IMG/VR virus record: IMGVR_UViG_3300023181_000046
Coordinates: 1 to 41,638 of that record
DNA: 41,638 bases
DNA from: a virus
Direction: 5' to 3' (one strand)
The translations under genes were made by a program, and so were the position numbers. Under the pieces are notes generated by a model. The model had not been told where the DNA came from and did not search any database. It saw nothing but the letters and a program-made list of their open reading frames with translations. Below, piece by piece: positions 22,814 through 29,710 of the stretch; position 1 is the first letter of the stretch; each line of letters starts with the position of its first letter.

Positions 22814-22906
22814 TAACCACCAAACCCCTCCCATGCGCTTCCCCAAGCCCCTTCATCCCCAGCAAATCTTTTCCTACCAGTTGCATAAAGGTGATGGGGG
22901 GAGACG

Positions 22907-23191
22907 TTAGACCGGCTCTGAAACATCAATAGCGAAAACCTCTACTGGGTCAGGCCCAAAGTGCGGGTGGGTAATCGTCCTGGTCCTATAGCCTTTCCAA
23001 GCGCGGAGAATTCGCCTTTCAGTATCTTCGGATTTAGGATATCCTTTGGTCATCTCAACAACGCTGAACCAGCGACCTTCAAGCCTTCGCCGCCAGTAAC
23101 TATTGTAAAGGCGGTACTCCTCAAGCTTTGTCCCGTCCCGAATGGCATCAAAATATTCGCCCTTGACGGGCAGTATGAGCTTAGTTCCCAT
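22907..23191 (-). CDS. ASCH domain protein
   Basis: 94 residues, essentially a single ASCH domain (PUA-like fold). Marks are the start LILPVKGEYFDAIRDGTKLE, where G-x-K-x-x-E-Y-R continues the usual motif, then SYWRRRLEGRWFSVVEMTKG and the ending THPHFGPDPVEVFAIDVSEP. ASCH domains bind RNA or modified nucleosides, and some hydrolyse N4-acetylcytidine. In phages they occur beside recombination and modification genes; the substrate here is unknown. Confidence 0.85.
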   Translation of the reverse strand: MGTKLILPVKGEYFDAIRDGTKLEEYRLYNSYWRRRLEGRWFSVVEMTKGYPKSEDTERRILRAWKGYRTRTITHPHFGPDPVEVFAIDVSEPV

Positions 23192-23242
23192 TTCCTATAA
23201 TCCCTTCATTCCAAAGCATCTTAGATGGGGTGTTAGACAGGC

Positions 23243-23452
23243 TCATACGTCTTCATCCAGGATGTCGTCTGCCCAATTGCCCAGCAGTTCGGCAATATCC
23301 TGCTGAGTAATCCTGTATTCACTATGCTCACCGGCCAACTTATCTGCGATTTCCTGCGCCATCCAACCGGCAAAATCCATCCTATCCCGATAGCTCTGCG
23401 CGGAGATAATTTTGGCCAGTTCTTCATCAGTCGTCTCAATCGTATTTGTCAT
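23243..23452 (-). CDS. Small acidic hypothetical protein
   Basis: 69 residues (MTNTIETTDEELAKIISAQS start), acidic and helical (ITQQDIAELLGNWADDILDE). SD AAGGAA follows the RusA stop directly. No family recognised. Confidence 0.55.
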   Translation of the reverse strand: MTNTIETTDEELAKIISAQSYRDRMDFAGWMAQEIADKLAGEHSEYRITQQDIAELLGNWADDILDEDV

Positions 23453-23456
23453 TTCC

Positions 23457-23822
23457 TTAGTTCCTCTCGCTTTCCGTAATTGGATAGGGTTGTATCTCGA
23501 TATAGAAGCCTTTGCAGTCGCCCCACTCGACCGTCAGCTTTTCCAGGTACTTGTCATCCTCTATGACCTTGTGGGCTTGCAGGAGGTCAAGGAGGGGCTT
23601 TACTCGATTATCTAGGTCAGCGTTCGACCGGCGATTTTTTCGGCTTAGGATGATGGCGGCTGTGAACGGGCCGGATATCGAACCAAGGCCGTTACAATCC
23701 CATCCTGCGGCAGAAGCCCACTCGCGATAACGCTTGGTTCGGACGCGGCCCCTACCCGCCACGTTGGCGAATAGGGAATTTACAGACGGCGGAAAATGCT
23801 CAGACTGTACGGTTATAGTCAT
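23457..23822 (-). CDS. rusA: Holliday junction resolvase RusA-like
   Basis: 121 residues, the normal RusA length. The core motif SNADLDNRVKPLLDLL carries D69 and D71, and D90 follows in VIEDDKYL; these correspond to the three catalytic aspartates of RusA (D70, D72, D91). The N-terminal P-P-S-V-N-S-L-F and the R-x-K-R-Y-R-E-W segment also fit. It resolves recombination intermediates and branches before packaging, complementing the ERF system of the rightward operon. Confidence 0.9.
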   Translation of the reverse strand: MTITVQSEHFPPSVNSLFANVAGRGRVRTKRYREWASAAGWDCNGLGSISGPFTAAIILSRKNRRSNADLDNRVKPLLDLLQAHKVIEDDKYLEKLTVEWGDCKGFYIEIQPYPITESERN

Positions 23823-24208
23823 TCCGCAGGTTCTTCTAGCTGGTCGTTGATAAACTTCCGAAGAACACGAAGGCTATCGGTTGCTAGTTGACCGGCTTCC
23901 CCACCAAGCTCCTGCGCCTGCTCAGACGCAAGGACGGCTTCCCCAACTTCCGACGCAGCAATCAACATGATTGTGTTTCTGGATGGCATCAGCGCGATAA
24001 TGACAGCGCAAATACCGAGGGGCAGAACTAACCGGCGCAGTGTATTAGCCAACCAGCCCGTCCAGTCAGATGGAGACTTGTCTGCGAACATGAATGGCAT
24101 CCACGAGAATGTCAGCGAAAGGCCGAGAATAACCAGCGCCGCGATCGCAAGCCCCGTTAGGTTTCCAGCAAGATCGGCTAGGTACAAAAGCATAGACAAC
24201 GTGTTCAT
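23819..24208 (-). CDS. Phage membrane protein, unknown
   Basis: 129 residues from ATG 24208. Hydrophobic segments at ~5-38 (LYLADLAGNLTGLAIAALVI on into LGLSLTFSW) and ~65-80 (LVLPLGICAVIIALMPS), then a soluble helical tail (IAASEVGEAVLASEQAQELG). Similar 'P-S-x-x-T-I-x-x-I-A-A-S-E-V-G-E' proteins are common in Pseudomonas and rhizobial phages without known function. ATGA-coupled to rusA. Confidence 0.62.
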   Translation of the reverse strand: MNTLSMLLYLADLAGNLTGLAIAALVILGLSLTFSWMPFMFADKSPSDWTGWLANTLRRLVLPLGICAVIIALMPSRNTIMLIAASEVGEAVLASEQAQELGGEAGQLATDSLRVLRKFINDQLEEPAE

Positions 24209-24210
24209 TC

Positions 24211-24474
24211 TCAATACTCCGAAGACGCTTCGACCATGCCCAGCGCCGCCATATAAAGCTCTAGTACGGCTTCCTGCTCGGCGCGTTCATTGGCATCCAT
24301 AGCCCTGATCTTTACGATCTTGCGCAGGATGGCCGTATCAAAACCGTTCCCCTTGGCCTCGGCGTAGATTTCCTTGATATCCTCGGCTACCGCTGTCTTC
24401 TCTTCCTCCATGCGTTCGATGCGGTCAATAAACGCACGGAGCTGGTCCTGTGCTACGCTATCTTCAACGGCCAT
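24211..24474 (-). CDS. GapR-family (DUF2312) nucleoid-associated protein
   Basis: 87 residues from ATG 24474 (SD AAGGAG). The whole protein is the DUF2312/GapR domain: DQLRAFIDRIERMEEEKTAV, EDIKEIYAEAKGNGFD and LRKIVKIRAMDANERAEQEA. Host GapR of alphaproteobacteria forms tetramers that clamp overtwisted DNA ahead of forks and RNA polymerase and help topoisomerases. A phage copy could ease its own replication or compete with the host protein. It strongly indicates an alphaproteobacterial host. Confidence 0.88.
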   Translation of the reverse strand: MAVEDSVAQDQLRAFIDRIERMEEEKTAVAEDIKEIYAEAKGNGFDTAILRKIVKIRAMDANERAEQEAVLELYMAALGMVEASSEY

Positions 24475-24853
24475 TGGTATTCTCCTTGGTTGGGTTTTCA
24501 AAATGATCGGCAAGAGCGCGGAATGTGTCTGCTGCTGCCCGCAGTTCGTCTGGGCTTTTGCTAGTCACCACCCGGATATCCCCATTATCTGAGATGAACA
24601 CGATCCCATAAACACCCGGTTTAACGCGGGTTACGGTTTCAGTTACGATAGGGCTTGGGATGGAAGGGGTGACGAGTTCGAGTTCGCTTTCCCGGAAAGC
24701 CCATGGCGAATTATTTTTGCCGCTCCATGATTGCTCCCCGCCATTAAATTTCTCGTCTTCTGTAATCGTAAATTCCATCCCCACGCAGCTTTGAGGTTTT
24801 GACCCGGCGATGCGCACTACCCTTACTCGGTCGCCAATCTTGAAACGGCTCAT
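24464..24853 (-). CDS. Hypothetical protein with KOW/SH3-like N-terminus
   Basis: 129 residues. The N-terminus (MSRFKIGDRVRVVRIAGSKP on to GMEFTITEDEKF) looks like an SH3-like barrel; the second part (GVYGIVFISDNGDIRVVTSK) is beta and the C-terminus helical (DELRAAADTFRALADHF). It overlaps the GapR gene by 11 bases. Function unknown. Confidence 0.58.
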   Translation of the reverse strand: MSRFKIGDRVRVVRIAGSKPQSCVGMEFTITEDEKFNGGEQSWSGKNNSPWAFRESELELVTPSIPSPIVTETVTRVKPGVYGIVFISDNGDIRVVTSKSPDELRAAADTFRALADHFENPTKENTNGR

Positions 24854-24996
24854 TTCTTCCCTCCCTTACGATCCCGCGCATCAAGCGCTTCCTGGATCAG
24901 AATGCCAGCCTCATAGAGCGCTGGACGTTTGGTTTTATCGGTCTCACCCTTGATGCGGCTTCGCACATCATCAGTGACCTCTACAGACATTCGCAT
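24850..24996 (-). CDS. Small protein at the head of the leftward operon (possible RHH regulator)
   Basis: 48 residues, first gene of the leftward unit. MRMSVEVTDDVRSRIKGETD then a helical KRPALYEAGILIQEALDARD resembles a ribbon-helix-helix layout (short strand, then two helices), but it is not a clear match. SD GGAG. ATGA-coupled to the next gene. If RHH, it could regulate the divergent promoters beside it. Confidence 0.5.
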   Translation of the reverse strand: MRMSVEVTDDVRSRIKGETDKTKRPALYEAGILIQEALDARDRKGGKK

Positions 24997-25074
24997 TAGC
25001 GTTCTCCGTTGAATGCCCGATCACCATATAAGCACCCTGTGCGCACCGCAAGCATTTTCTTTTGCGTAAATGTG

Positions 25075-25103
25075 TTGACGGCGCTTTTGGGCTGTGATCT
25101 AAC
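25075..25103 (+). promoter_or_regulatory. Rightward early promoter in divergent control region
   Basis: TTGACG (25075-25080), an exact 17-base spacer and TCTAAC (25098-25103), with the first early gene at 25129. The 24997-25128 gap also holds a possible weaker leftward promoter (TTGCGG ... TATATG on the minus strand, ~25029-25055) and a direct GCACC repeat (25032-25047) that might be an operator. Confidence 0.7.
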
Positions 25104-25128
25104 TTGGGTGCAAACAAAGGAGGCTTAC

Positions 25129-25320
25129 ATGGCCGTTGATCTTAAGAACCACCCCGGACTGAACCCTGCATATTTCGCGCAGATGGAGCGTCGTCAGGGC
25201 ATTATCGCCTATAATCGACATCCGGGCACGATTGCCCGGCTCCGCGTTCCTCCACAGCCCAATAAATACATCCCCCACATCGGGGCCAAGCAGCGGGCAA
25301 AGGGTGCCGCGAAGTGCTGA
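25129..25320 (+). CDS. First rightward early gene, hypothetical basic protein
   Basis: 63 residues (MAVDLKNHPGLNPAYFAQME start), strongly basic C-terminus (GAKQRAKGAAKC). SD AAAGGAGG and promoter directly upstream. No family recognised; as the first early product it may act on host functions. Confidence 0.65.
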   Translation: MAVDLKNHPGLNPAYFAQMERRQGIIAYNRHPGTIARLRVPPQPNKYIPHIGAKQRAKGAAKC

Positions 25321-25556
25321 ACCGGAACGAAGACACATTCATTTACGAAGCCGACATATCCGGCGAAACCTATAGCTTTGAAATCGCATACACACTCTCC
25401 GACGATTGCATTGGCTCAAGCGATGAGCCGGTGCGCGGAGTTGAGGCGTGGAGGGTCTACAAGATCGACGGATATCCTAACGTGCTGGGTGAATTCTGGG
25501 CCGAGCAGCTTAATTATGAGCGCGTTTGCGATGCCATAATGGAGGAAGAAGAATGA
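25314..25556 (+). CDS. Small acidic early protein
   Basis: 80 residues from GTG 25314, overlapping the previous stop. Very acidic, beta-type sequence (EDTFIYEADISGETYSFEIA). No family known; acidic DNA-mimic-like composition is noted but not a proof of role. Confidence 0.58.
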   Translation: MLNRNEDTFIYEADISGETYSFEIAYTLSDDCIGSSDEPVRGVEAWRVYKIDGYPNVLGEFWAEQLNYERVCDAIMEEEE

Positions 25557-25924
25557 CACGAAAACATGCTCCTGAACGCCAGTGGCCAGACAACATAACG
25601 TCTGGTGAAATTCGATACGGCAGGTCTAGCAACTATGATGGCTTCTACCTAGCCGACGCCATGCACGGTATTCCGACCATTGGTTCGGTTGCAGACACTA
25701 GCCCTGCTACCATTCGCGGGCAGAACGTGCAGGTATTCAACTACCCCGGCCAGACAGAGGCCATCGCAAAGGCGATCTGTGATCGTTGGAACGCCTACGC
25801 CTCTTCCCAAGCTGAGATAGCGATATTGCGGGAAGCGCTGGAGCGTATAGCGACAAGCGAACTCGTGACCGACAACTGGGTTGCTGAACTCGCCCGCGCC
25901 GCTCTCTCCAAGGCACAATCATGA
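25553..25924 (+). CDS. Hypothetical early protein
   Basis: 123 residues from ATG 25553 (ATGA overlap). The centre is beta (IRGQNVQVFNYPGQTEAIAK), and the C-terminal helix repeats the common phage motif I-L-R-E-A-L-E-R-I ... A-R-A-A-L-S. Function unknown. Confidence 0.58.
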   Translation: MTRKHAPERQWPDNITSGEIRYGRSSNYDGFYLADAMHGIPTIGSVADTSPATIRGQNVQVFNYPGQTEAIAKAICDRWNAYASSQAEIAILREALERIATSELVTDNWVAELARAALSKAQS

Positions 25925-26103
25925 CCAAAGACAAGGCAGACGCCCTAGAGATTGCCGTAGCCAAGCGTCTTGTTAATTTCGCATATCAGGGTGACTACGA
26001 CGATTTGCCGCCAGAGCTTCAAAAGAATTACCGGAAATCAGCCGCAGAGTTTATCGACTTGGTATTGGGGGCTGAGAAACGAGCATCAAGAGAGGGGTTT
26101 TGA
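25921..26103 (+). CDS. Small acidic helical protein
   Basis: 60 residues (MTKDKADALEIAVAKRLVNF start), ATGA-coupled to its neighbour. No family recognised. Confidence 0.55.
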   Translation: MTKDKADALEIAVAKRLVNFAYQGDYDDLPPELQKNYRKSAAEFIDLVLGAEKRASREGF

Positions 26104-26104
26104 A

Positions 26105-26278
26105 ATGTCTTTTGTGAAATACGTTTGGTCTTTGGCTTTGGCTGTGGGAATTATCGTGCCCGTGGCGTTCTTGCTGATCGACGGGGATTATACATCGTTG
26201 GGCATCTGGGGGAAGATTATGGTTTTTTGGTTTGCTTTCTCTACGGTCACCGTTTGTCGCGCGGCGGTGGGCAAATGA
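26105..26278 (+). CDS. Small two-span membrane protein (57 aa)
   Basis: Begins one base after the previous stop. Two hydrophobic segments (VWSLALAVGIIVPVAFLLI and MVFWFAFSTVTVCRAAV). It carries a TTTGGCTTTGG copy (26131-26141) in coding sense. Early membrane peptide of unknown role; could be superinfection exclusion. Confidence 0.58.
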   Translation: MSFVKYVWSLALAVGIIVPVAFLLIDGDYTSLGIWGKIMVFWFAFSTVTVCRAAVGK

Positions 26279-26409
26279 ACCTCCCATCCAAAGCGTTTGC
26301 AGAGCGAGCGGCCGTCTACATTCAACTCCTGGAGCATTCACCTATCCTCCCCGCATTAGGGGTATTGGGTACGGTTCTGCTGATCCTGGCTGCAATGGGT
26401 GCAGCATGA
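26275..26409 (+). CDS. Small single-span membrane protein (44 aa)
   Basis: ATGA-coupled at both ends. MNLPSKAFAERAAVYIQLLE then a membrane helix (ILPALGVLGTVLLILAAMGA). Unknown function. Confidence 0.52.
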   Translation: MNLPSKAFAERAAVYIQLLEHSPILPALGVLGTVLLILAAMGAA

Positions 26410-26672
26410 AACCGGATGATATTTCTCCAGCCGCGATGAAGGCAGCGTACAAGCTTTGGAACGATTTGGCGCAATCCAAAAGCACGACGAAGGAAAGCGA
26501 CGCCTCTATAATCGCATTCGCAATCCAAGCCGCAAAGCTAGAGGCGTACCAAGAGGCGGCTAAGGTGGCGGAGGATATGTCCAACCCCTACAAAAGCGGG
26601 GCTCGTGGCGTAGCTCAGGAACAAGGCCGTGCAATCTCTGAGGCCATCAAAAGCCTAGGTAATTCTGGCTAA
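26406..26672 (+). CDS. Hypothetical helical early protein
   Basis: 88 residues (MKPDDISPAAMKAAYKLWND start), Ala/Lys/Glu-rich helices (AIQAAKLEAYQEAAKVAEDM). ATGA-coupled to the previous gene; last gene before a structured gap. No family recognised. Confidence 0.55.
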   Translation: MKPDDISPAAMKAAYKLWNDLAQSKSTTKESDASIIAFAIQAAKLEAYQEAAKVAEDMSNPYKSGARGVAQEQGRAISEAIKSLGNSG

Positions 26673-26698
26673 ACACAGCGGTTCTGACTAGAATAAGA

Positions 26699-26846
26699 AA
26701 CGGCCCGGTTATAGCGCGGAGAAGGGGACGCAGCACAAACCGAGCCGTTAGAATGCCAATGCACCGGAGGGATAAGTGCATATGGCGTCATCAGATATAT
26801 TGCATGACGCTGTGATGCGCTAGCCCCTCTGAAAATTACACAGAGG
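26699..26846 (+). promoter_or_regulatory. Hairpin-rich leader between two early sub-operons
   Basis: Four successive inverted repeats: a 12-bp stem with one mismatch (26699-26710 with 26738-26749); ATGCAC/GTGCAT (26759-26781) with GGAGGG in its loop; GCGTCAT/ATGACGC (26785-26810); CCTCTG/CAGAGG (26826-26846), which buries the SD of the next gene. A 13-15 codon leader frame starts at GTG 26776 or ATG 26782 and ends at TAG 26821. It looks like an RNA control element. Confidence 0.5.
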
Positions 26847-26854
26847 AATGAACC

Positions 26855-27028
26855 ATGAAGATAAAAGACGAAAGCCTTATCCGTATTCACCTATTCGCCA
26901 GAACGCTGAGCGAGGCAGCGTTGGTTTGCGGATACACTAGCCCAAACGACAATACCTATGATGATCGAATGAAGCGTGTTGAGGAGGAGGTTGATACCTT
27001 GCTCAAGGCGCTGGGGGTGAAGCCATGA
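26855..27028 (+). CDS. Small hypothetical protein (57 aa)
   Basis: ATG 26855, SD AGAGG inside a hairpin, stop coupled to the next gene (ATGA). Sequence starts MKIKDESLIRIHLFARTLSE and ends VEEEVDTLLKALGVKP; helical. First gene of the second early sub-operon. Confidence 0.62.
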   Translation: MKIKDESLIRIHLFARTLSEAALVCGYTSPNDNTYDDRMKRVEEEVDTLLKALGVKP

Positions 27029-27345
27029 GCGAAAATATCTGGCTAGGCCGCATAACCAAGGCTGAGTTTGGCTTTGGAGGCTACCAAGAAGCGATGTTCG
27101 GACTATCCGTTACGCTTGAAGGCAAGGGCTCCGGCGTCGGAGACTTTAAGGGCGCTTGGGCTATCGAGCGATCCGAACGGGCAAAATGGACCGAGGAGGA
27201 TCGGCAGCAGCAGATTTTCGAGGCTGTGTGGATGGTAAAGGAAATCCTGGAGAAAGCCAAGAAGCAGCACGTTTCCCAGCTTAAGGGCATACCCGTCGAA
27301 GTGACTTGTGAAGGCAATATGCTGAAGTCGTGGCGCGTTCTGTAG
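27025..27345 (+). CDS. Hypothetical beta-type protein of a common phage family
   Basis: 106 residues. The layout 'x-F-G-x-G-G-Y-Q-E-A-M-F-G-L-S-V-T-L-E-G-K-G-S-G' then a helix (IFEAVWMVKEILEKAKKQHV) and LKGIPVEVTCEGNMLKSWRV matches a widespread phage family of unknown function found next to ERF recombinases. A TTTGGCTTTGG copy lies at 27067-27077. Confidence 0.65.
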   Translation: MSENIWLGRITKAEFGFGGYQEAMFGLSVTLEGKGSGVGDFKGAWAIERSERAKWTEEDRQQQIFEAVWMVKEILEKAKKQHVSQLKGIPVEVTCEGNMLKSWRVL

Positions 27346-27353
27346 GAGGTTCT

Positions 27354-27860
27354 GTGACCTACATACACCTTGATGCTCAGTACGTGGCTCAGCAGATTGA
27401 GCGCCTCATGGAAACATATGCGGACGTTCTAGAGGATGACGACGCCCTACGACACGATATGATTTCCGGCAGCACCGAGATTGATCAAGTGGTTTCTCGC
27501 GCCCTTGATCATATGGCGGAAGCGGAAATGGTCATTGCCGGGATCAAGGATCGGGCCAGCCATCTAAAGGCTCGGGAGGCGAGGTTTCAGCGGCGATCGG
27601 ATGCCATGCGTTCGCTGATCCTGCAACTGATGACAAAGGCCAACATTCGCAGCCTCCCATTGCCGGAAGCGACCATCACACGGTCAGAGGGAAAGTTCTT
27701 TGTCGTCATCAATGATGAAAGCTCACTGCCAAGGCAGCTAGGCACATCAACATGGGCTCCTGATAAGCGGGCTATCTCGCGGCAAATATCAGCGGGTGAA
27801 ACTGTTCCTGGAGCCAGTCTTGAGAAGGGCGACGACACACTGAGGATTAGCAAGAAATGA
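27354..27860 (+). CDS. Siphovirus Gp157-like protein
   Basis: 168 residues from GTG 27354 (SD AGGAGGT four bases upstream). It shows the Gp157 pattern: an N-terminal helical pair with L-E-D-D-D-A-L, then KDRASHLKAREARFQRRSDA and MRSLILQLMTKANIRSLPLP, a beta end (ATITRSEGKFFVVINDESSL) and PDKRAISRQISAGETVPGAS. Gp157 proteins accompany ERF or RecT recombinases in many phages and were linked to phage resistance in Streptococcus; the biochemical role is unclear. ATGA-coupled to ERF. Confidence 0.85.
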   Translation: MTYIHLDAQYVAQQIERLMETYADVLEDDDALRHDMISGSTEIDQVVSRALDHMAEAEMVIAGIKDRASHLKAREARFQRRSDAMRSLILQLMTKANIRSLPLPEATITRSEGKFFVVINDESSLPRQLGTSTWAPDKRAISRQISAGETVPGASLEKGDDTLRISKK

Positions 27861-28510
27861 TCACACACAGCGACAGCATTAAAACCATTTCCAAAGCCCT
27901 GCTTACCTTTCAGGGTGCAGTAGATGGCGTTGAGAAGAACAGGAGTAACCCCGGCTTCAAGTCCCGCTATGCCAACCTTGAGGCCGTGCGTGATACCGCA
28001 GTGCCAGAGCTTCAGAAGGTCGGGCTTGTCTATGCTCAGTCTCCCGGCAAGATCGTGGATGGGGTTATGTCCATGACCACCATGATCATCCATGCCGAAA
28101 GCGGCGAGTGGATGAAATTCGAGGGCGACATTACTTTGGGAAAGCGTGATCCGCAGGGCACCGGCTCTGCGATGACGTATATGCAGCGGTATAGCCTTAT
28201 GGCTGCATTGGGTCTGCCGCCTGTTGATGATGATGGAGAGGCCGCTACAGACCGCTCTAGGCCGCAGCAGGCACAGCGTAGGCCGGAAACGCAGCAGACC
28301 GCCCCTGCGCCTTCCCAGGCCACGTCTCGCGACTATTTAGCAGAACTGGCCGAAGCCACTACCGAGAGCATCCAAGACCTCTTTGCGGAGGCTTGGCGAT
28401 CCACGGGAGACAGTCAAAAGAAGGACAAGCTTAAAGCTGCTTATGAGAGGCGTAAACGGGAATTGACACAGCCGTCTAAAGCCCCCGATTTCGAGAACTT
28501 GCAGCCGTGA
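27857..28510 (+). CDS. erf: ERF-family single-strand annealing protein
   Basis: 217 residues. The N-terminal ~130 residues carry the ERF signature: NPGFKSRYANLEAVRDTAVP, EWMKFEGDITLGKRDPQGTG and SAMTYMQRYSLMAALGLPP. A Pro/Gln/Arg linker (~140-160) and a helical C-terminal domain follow, as in P22 Erf. It anneals complementary strands and, in P22, circularises the incoming genome and promotes recombination-dependent replication, in line with a circularly permuted genome packaged from concatemers. Confidence 0.9.
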   Translation: MITHSDSIKTISKALLTFQGAVDGVEKNRSNPGFKSRYANLEAVRDTAVPELQKVGLVYAQSPGKIVDGVMSMTTMIIHAESGEWMKFEGDITLGKRDPQGTGSAMTYMQRYSLMAALGLPPVDDDGEAATDRSRPQQAQRRPETQQTAPAPSQATSRDYLAELAEATTESIQDLFAEAWRSTGDSQKKDKLKAAYERRKRELTQPSKAPDFENLQP

Positions 28511-28923
28511 CCTCGTTCATCCTACGCAATCCTCAGATACGGCAGAACGCTATGCGGGCTGTGTCTGAGGCCCCTGATAATTGGATTGTGACCGTGGCCG
28601 AGCGGAAGCGTTCAAGCCTAGCCAACGCGAAAATGTGGGCGATGTTGAGTGACGTTGCCCGCGCTAAGCCGGAAGGGCGGAACTGGACGCCTGAGACGTT
28701 CAAGGCAGCTTTCATGCACCACCTGGGTCATCAGGTTATGTTTGCGGAGGGGCTGGAAAATTCAGGACCGTTCCCTCTTGGCTTCCGAAGCTCTAACCTC
28801 AACGTTAAGCAAATGTCGGATTTGATTGAGTGCATCTATGCCTACGGTTCACAGCATGGGGTAGTGTGGACTGAAAGCGATAAGGGCGGTTTTATGGATT
28901 TGAAAGAGAGGGCTGGGGAATGA
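28507..28923 (+). CDS. ninB: NinB/Orf-like recombination protein
   Basis: 138 residues from GTG 28507 (GTGA overlap). The NinB pattern is visible: residues ~30-45 KRSSLANAKMWAMLSDVARA (the R-S-x-x-Q/A-N-x-x-x-W-x-x-L-x-D-V motif), then WTPETFKAAFMHHLG and the ending MSDLIECIYAYGSQHGVVW. Lambda Orf/NinB binds single-stranded DNA and helps replace RecFOR. It follows Gp157 and ERF, forming a recombination cassette. Confidence 0.85.
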   Translation: MTSFILRNPQIRQNAMRAVSEAPDNWIVTVAERKRSSLANAKMWAMLSDVARAKPEGRNWTPETFKAAFMHHLGHQVMFAEGLENSGPFPLGFRSSNLNVKQMSDLIECIYAYGSQHGVVWTESDKGGFMDLKERAGE

Positions 28924-29249
28924 GGGTACTTACGGTTTCTGACCTAAAAGAAAATGACAAGCGAGGCCTCAAAAACAAGAACGATTACCCACGGGAAAAC
29001 AGTTTTGCGTGGGAGGTTTTGCAGCAGCTAAAGCGCCATGAGGGACATTCCGTTGATCTAAGGCTATTAGCTCACTCGCGGCCCATTGTGAGTTTTTATG
29101 CAGCAATAAGTCAACTGACTGATATGTACGGCATGGATATTCGGCGGTTAAAGAAGCGCAGCTTCGAGTACGTTCTGGCTGGGGAGTGGTTTGGCTCGCA
29201 CTACTCGGATTATTGCGCGCGTGAGTTTCATGCCGGGTCGTCCAAATGA
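28920..29249 (+). CDS. Hypothetical protein, possible winged-helix
   Basis: 109 residues (MRVLTVSDLKENDKRGLKNK start). The middle FAWEVLQQLKRHEGHSVDLR then IVSFYAAISQLTDMYGMDIR looks like a winged-helix arrangement. It is ATGA-coupled to both the NinB-like and the DUF1364 gene, suggesting a DNA-related role. No named family recognised. Confidence 0.6.
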   Translation: MRVLTVSDLKENDKRGLKNKNDYPRENSFAWEVLQQLKRHEGHSVDLRLLAHSRPIVSFYAAISQLTDMYGMDIRRLKKRSFEYVLAGEWFGSHYSDYCAREFHAGSSK

Positions 29250-29653
29250 TCCGCTCCAAGAAGGTCACGCGGTCCGCCCGCGGCCAACCCTGTTTCCTAA
29301 GCCTCCCAGGTATCTGTAACCACAATCCCGAAACAACCGTATGGGCGCATCTTAACGGCTCGGCGTTCGGCAAGGGAGGCGGAATAAAGGCCCATGACAT
29401 TGCGGGCTTTCCAGCGTGTTCCGACTGTCATTTCGCATACGACCAGCACAAGACGGGTTTGACCGATGCTGAGCTTGCGGAGACGCTTCTACGGGCCGTT
29501 GTGAATAGCTGGGTTATGCTGATCGAGCGAGGCATTGTCATTGTTCCCCTCGATCCTGTAACGAACCTCATGGATAAGCCGATCAAGGCGAGGAAGCCGG
29601 TATCGCAGAGGACTAAAATAAAGTCGAGAGGCTTCCAGCGTAAGGTTGGTTAG
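29246..29653 (+). CDS. DUF1364 family protein (HNH-like, zinc-binding)
   Basis: 135 residues. The N-terminal part has the DUF1364 pattern: RSARGQPCFLSLPGICNHNP, then ETTVWAHLNGSAFGKG with the AHL motif, then PACSDCHFAYDQHK. C16, C24, H35, C58, C61 and H62 could form a zinc site with a His-Me-finger-like core. Lambdoid phages carry this family in the nin-like region, where a structure-specific nuclease role is suspected. The basic C-terminus would favour DNA binding. Confidence 0.85.
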   Translation: MIRSKKVTRSARGQPCFLSLPGICNHNPETTVWAHLNGSAFGKGGGIKAHDIAGFPACSDCHFAYDQHKTGLTDAELAETLLRAVVNSWVMLIERGIVIVPLDPVTNLMDKPIKARKPVSQRTKIKSRGFQRKVG

Positions 29654-29670
29654 TAGGCTTTGGAATGATG

Positions 29671-29710
29671 AGGGGGCGGGCGAGATTTCCTCCTCCACGC
29701 CCCCTTGTTT
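29671..29710 (+). terminator. GC-rich hairpin ending the recombination operon
   Basis: AGGGGGCG (29671-29678) and CGCCCCCT (29698-29705) form a perfect 8-bp stem around 19 bases, followed by TGTTT. It lies 17 bases after the DUF1364 stop. As in copy A, the hairpin directly precedes GTTTATGCCG. Confidence 0.6.

Larger units (their letters stand above)
22160..22906. other. Large non-coding region between replication and early leftward genes
   Basis: No convincing gene was found on either strand. It contains a nested dyad (22233-22273), a stacked hairpin set (22523-22597), a tight hairpin GAGGG-AAA-CCCTC (22666-22676), a long hairpin (22683-22720) and a tRNA-like RNA element (22722-22813). The density of symmetric elements suggests a control region, an origin, or one or more regulatory RNAs. 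Confidence 0.6.
7507..27077 (+). repeat. Dispersed polar 11-mer TTTGGCTTTGG
   Basis: Six exact copies, all on the plus strand: 7507, 17039, 17108, 21158, 26131 and 27067 (start positions). Four are antisense within leftward genes and two are sense within rightward genes. No reverse-oriented copy was seen. The 8-base core GGCTTTGG is also over-represented (see findings). Confidence 0.6.

Noticed and set aside
22660-22932. Plus-strand frame of about 90 codons over the tRNA-like element
   Set aside because: Pro/Arg/Ser-rich odd composition, covers strong RNA structures, and has no SD.
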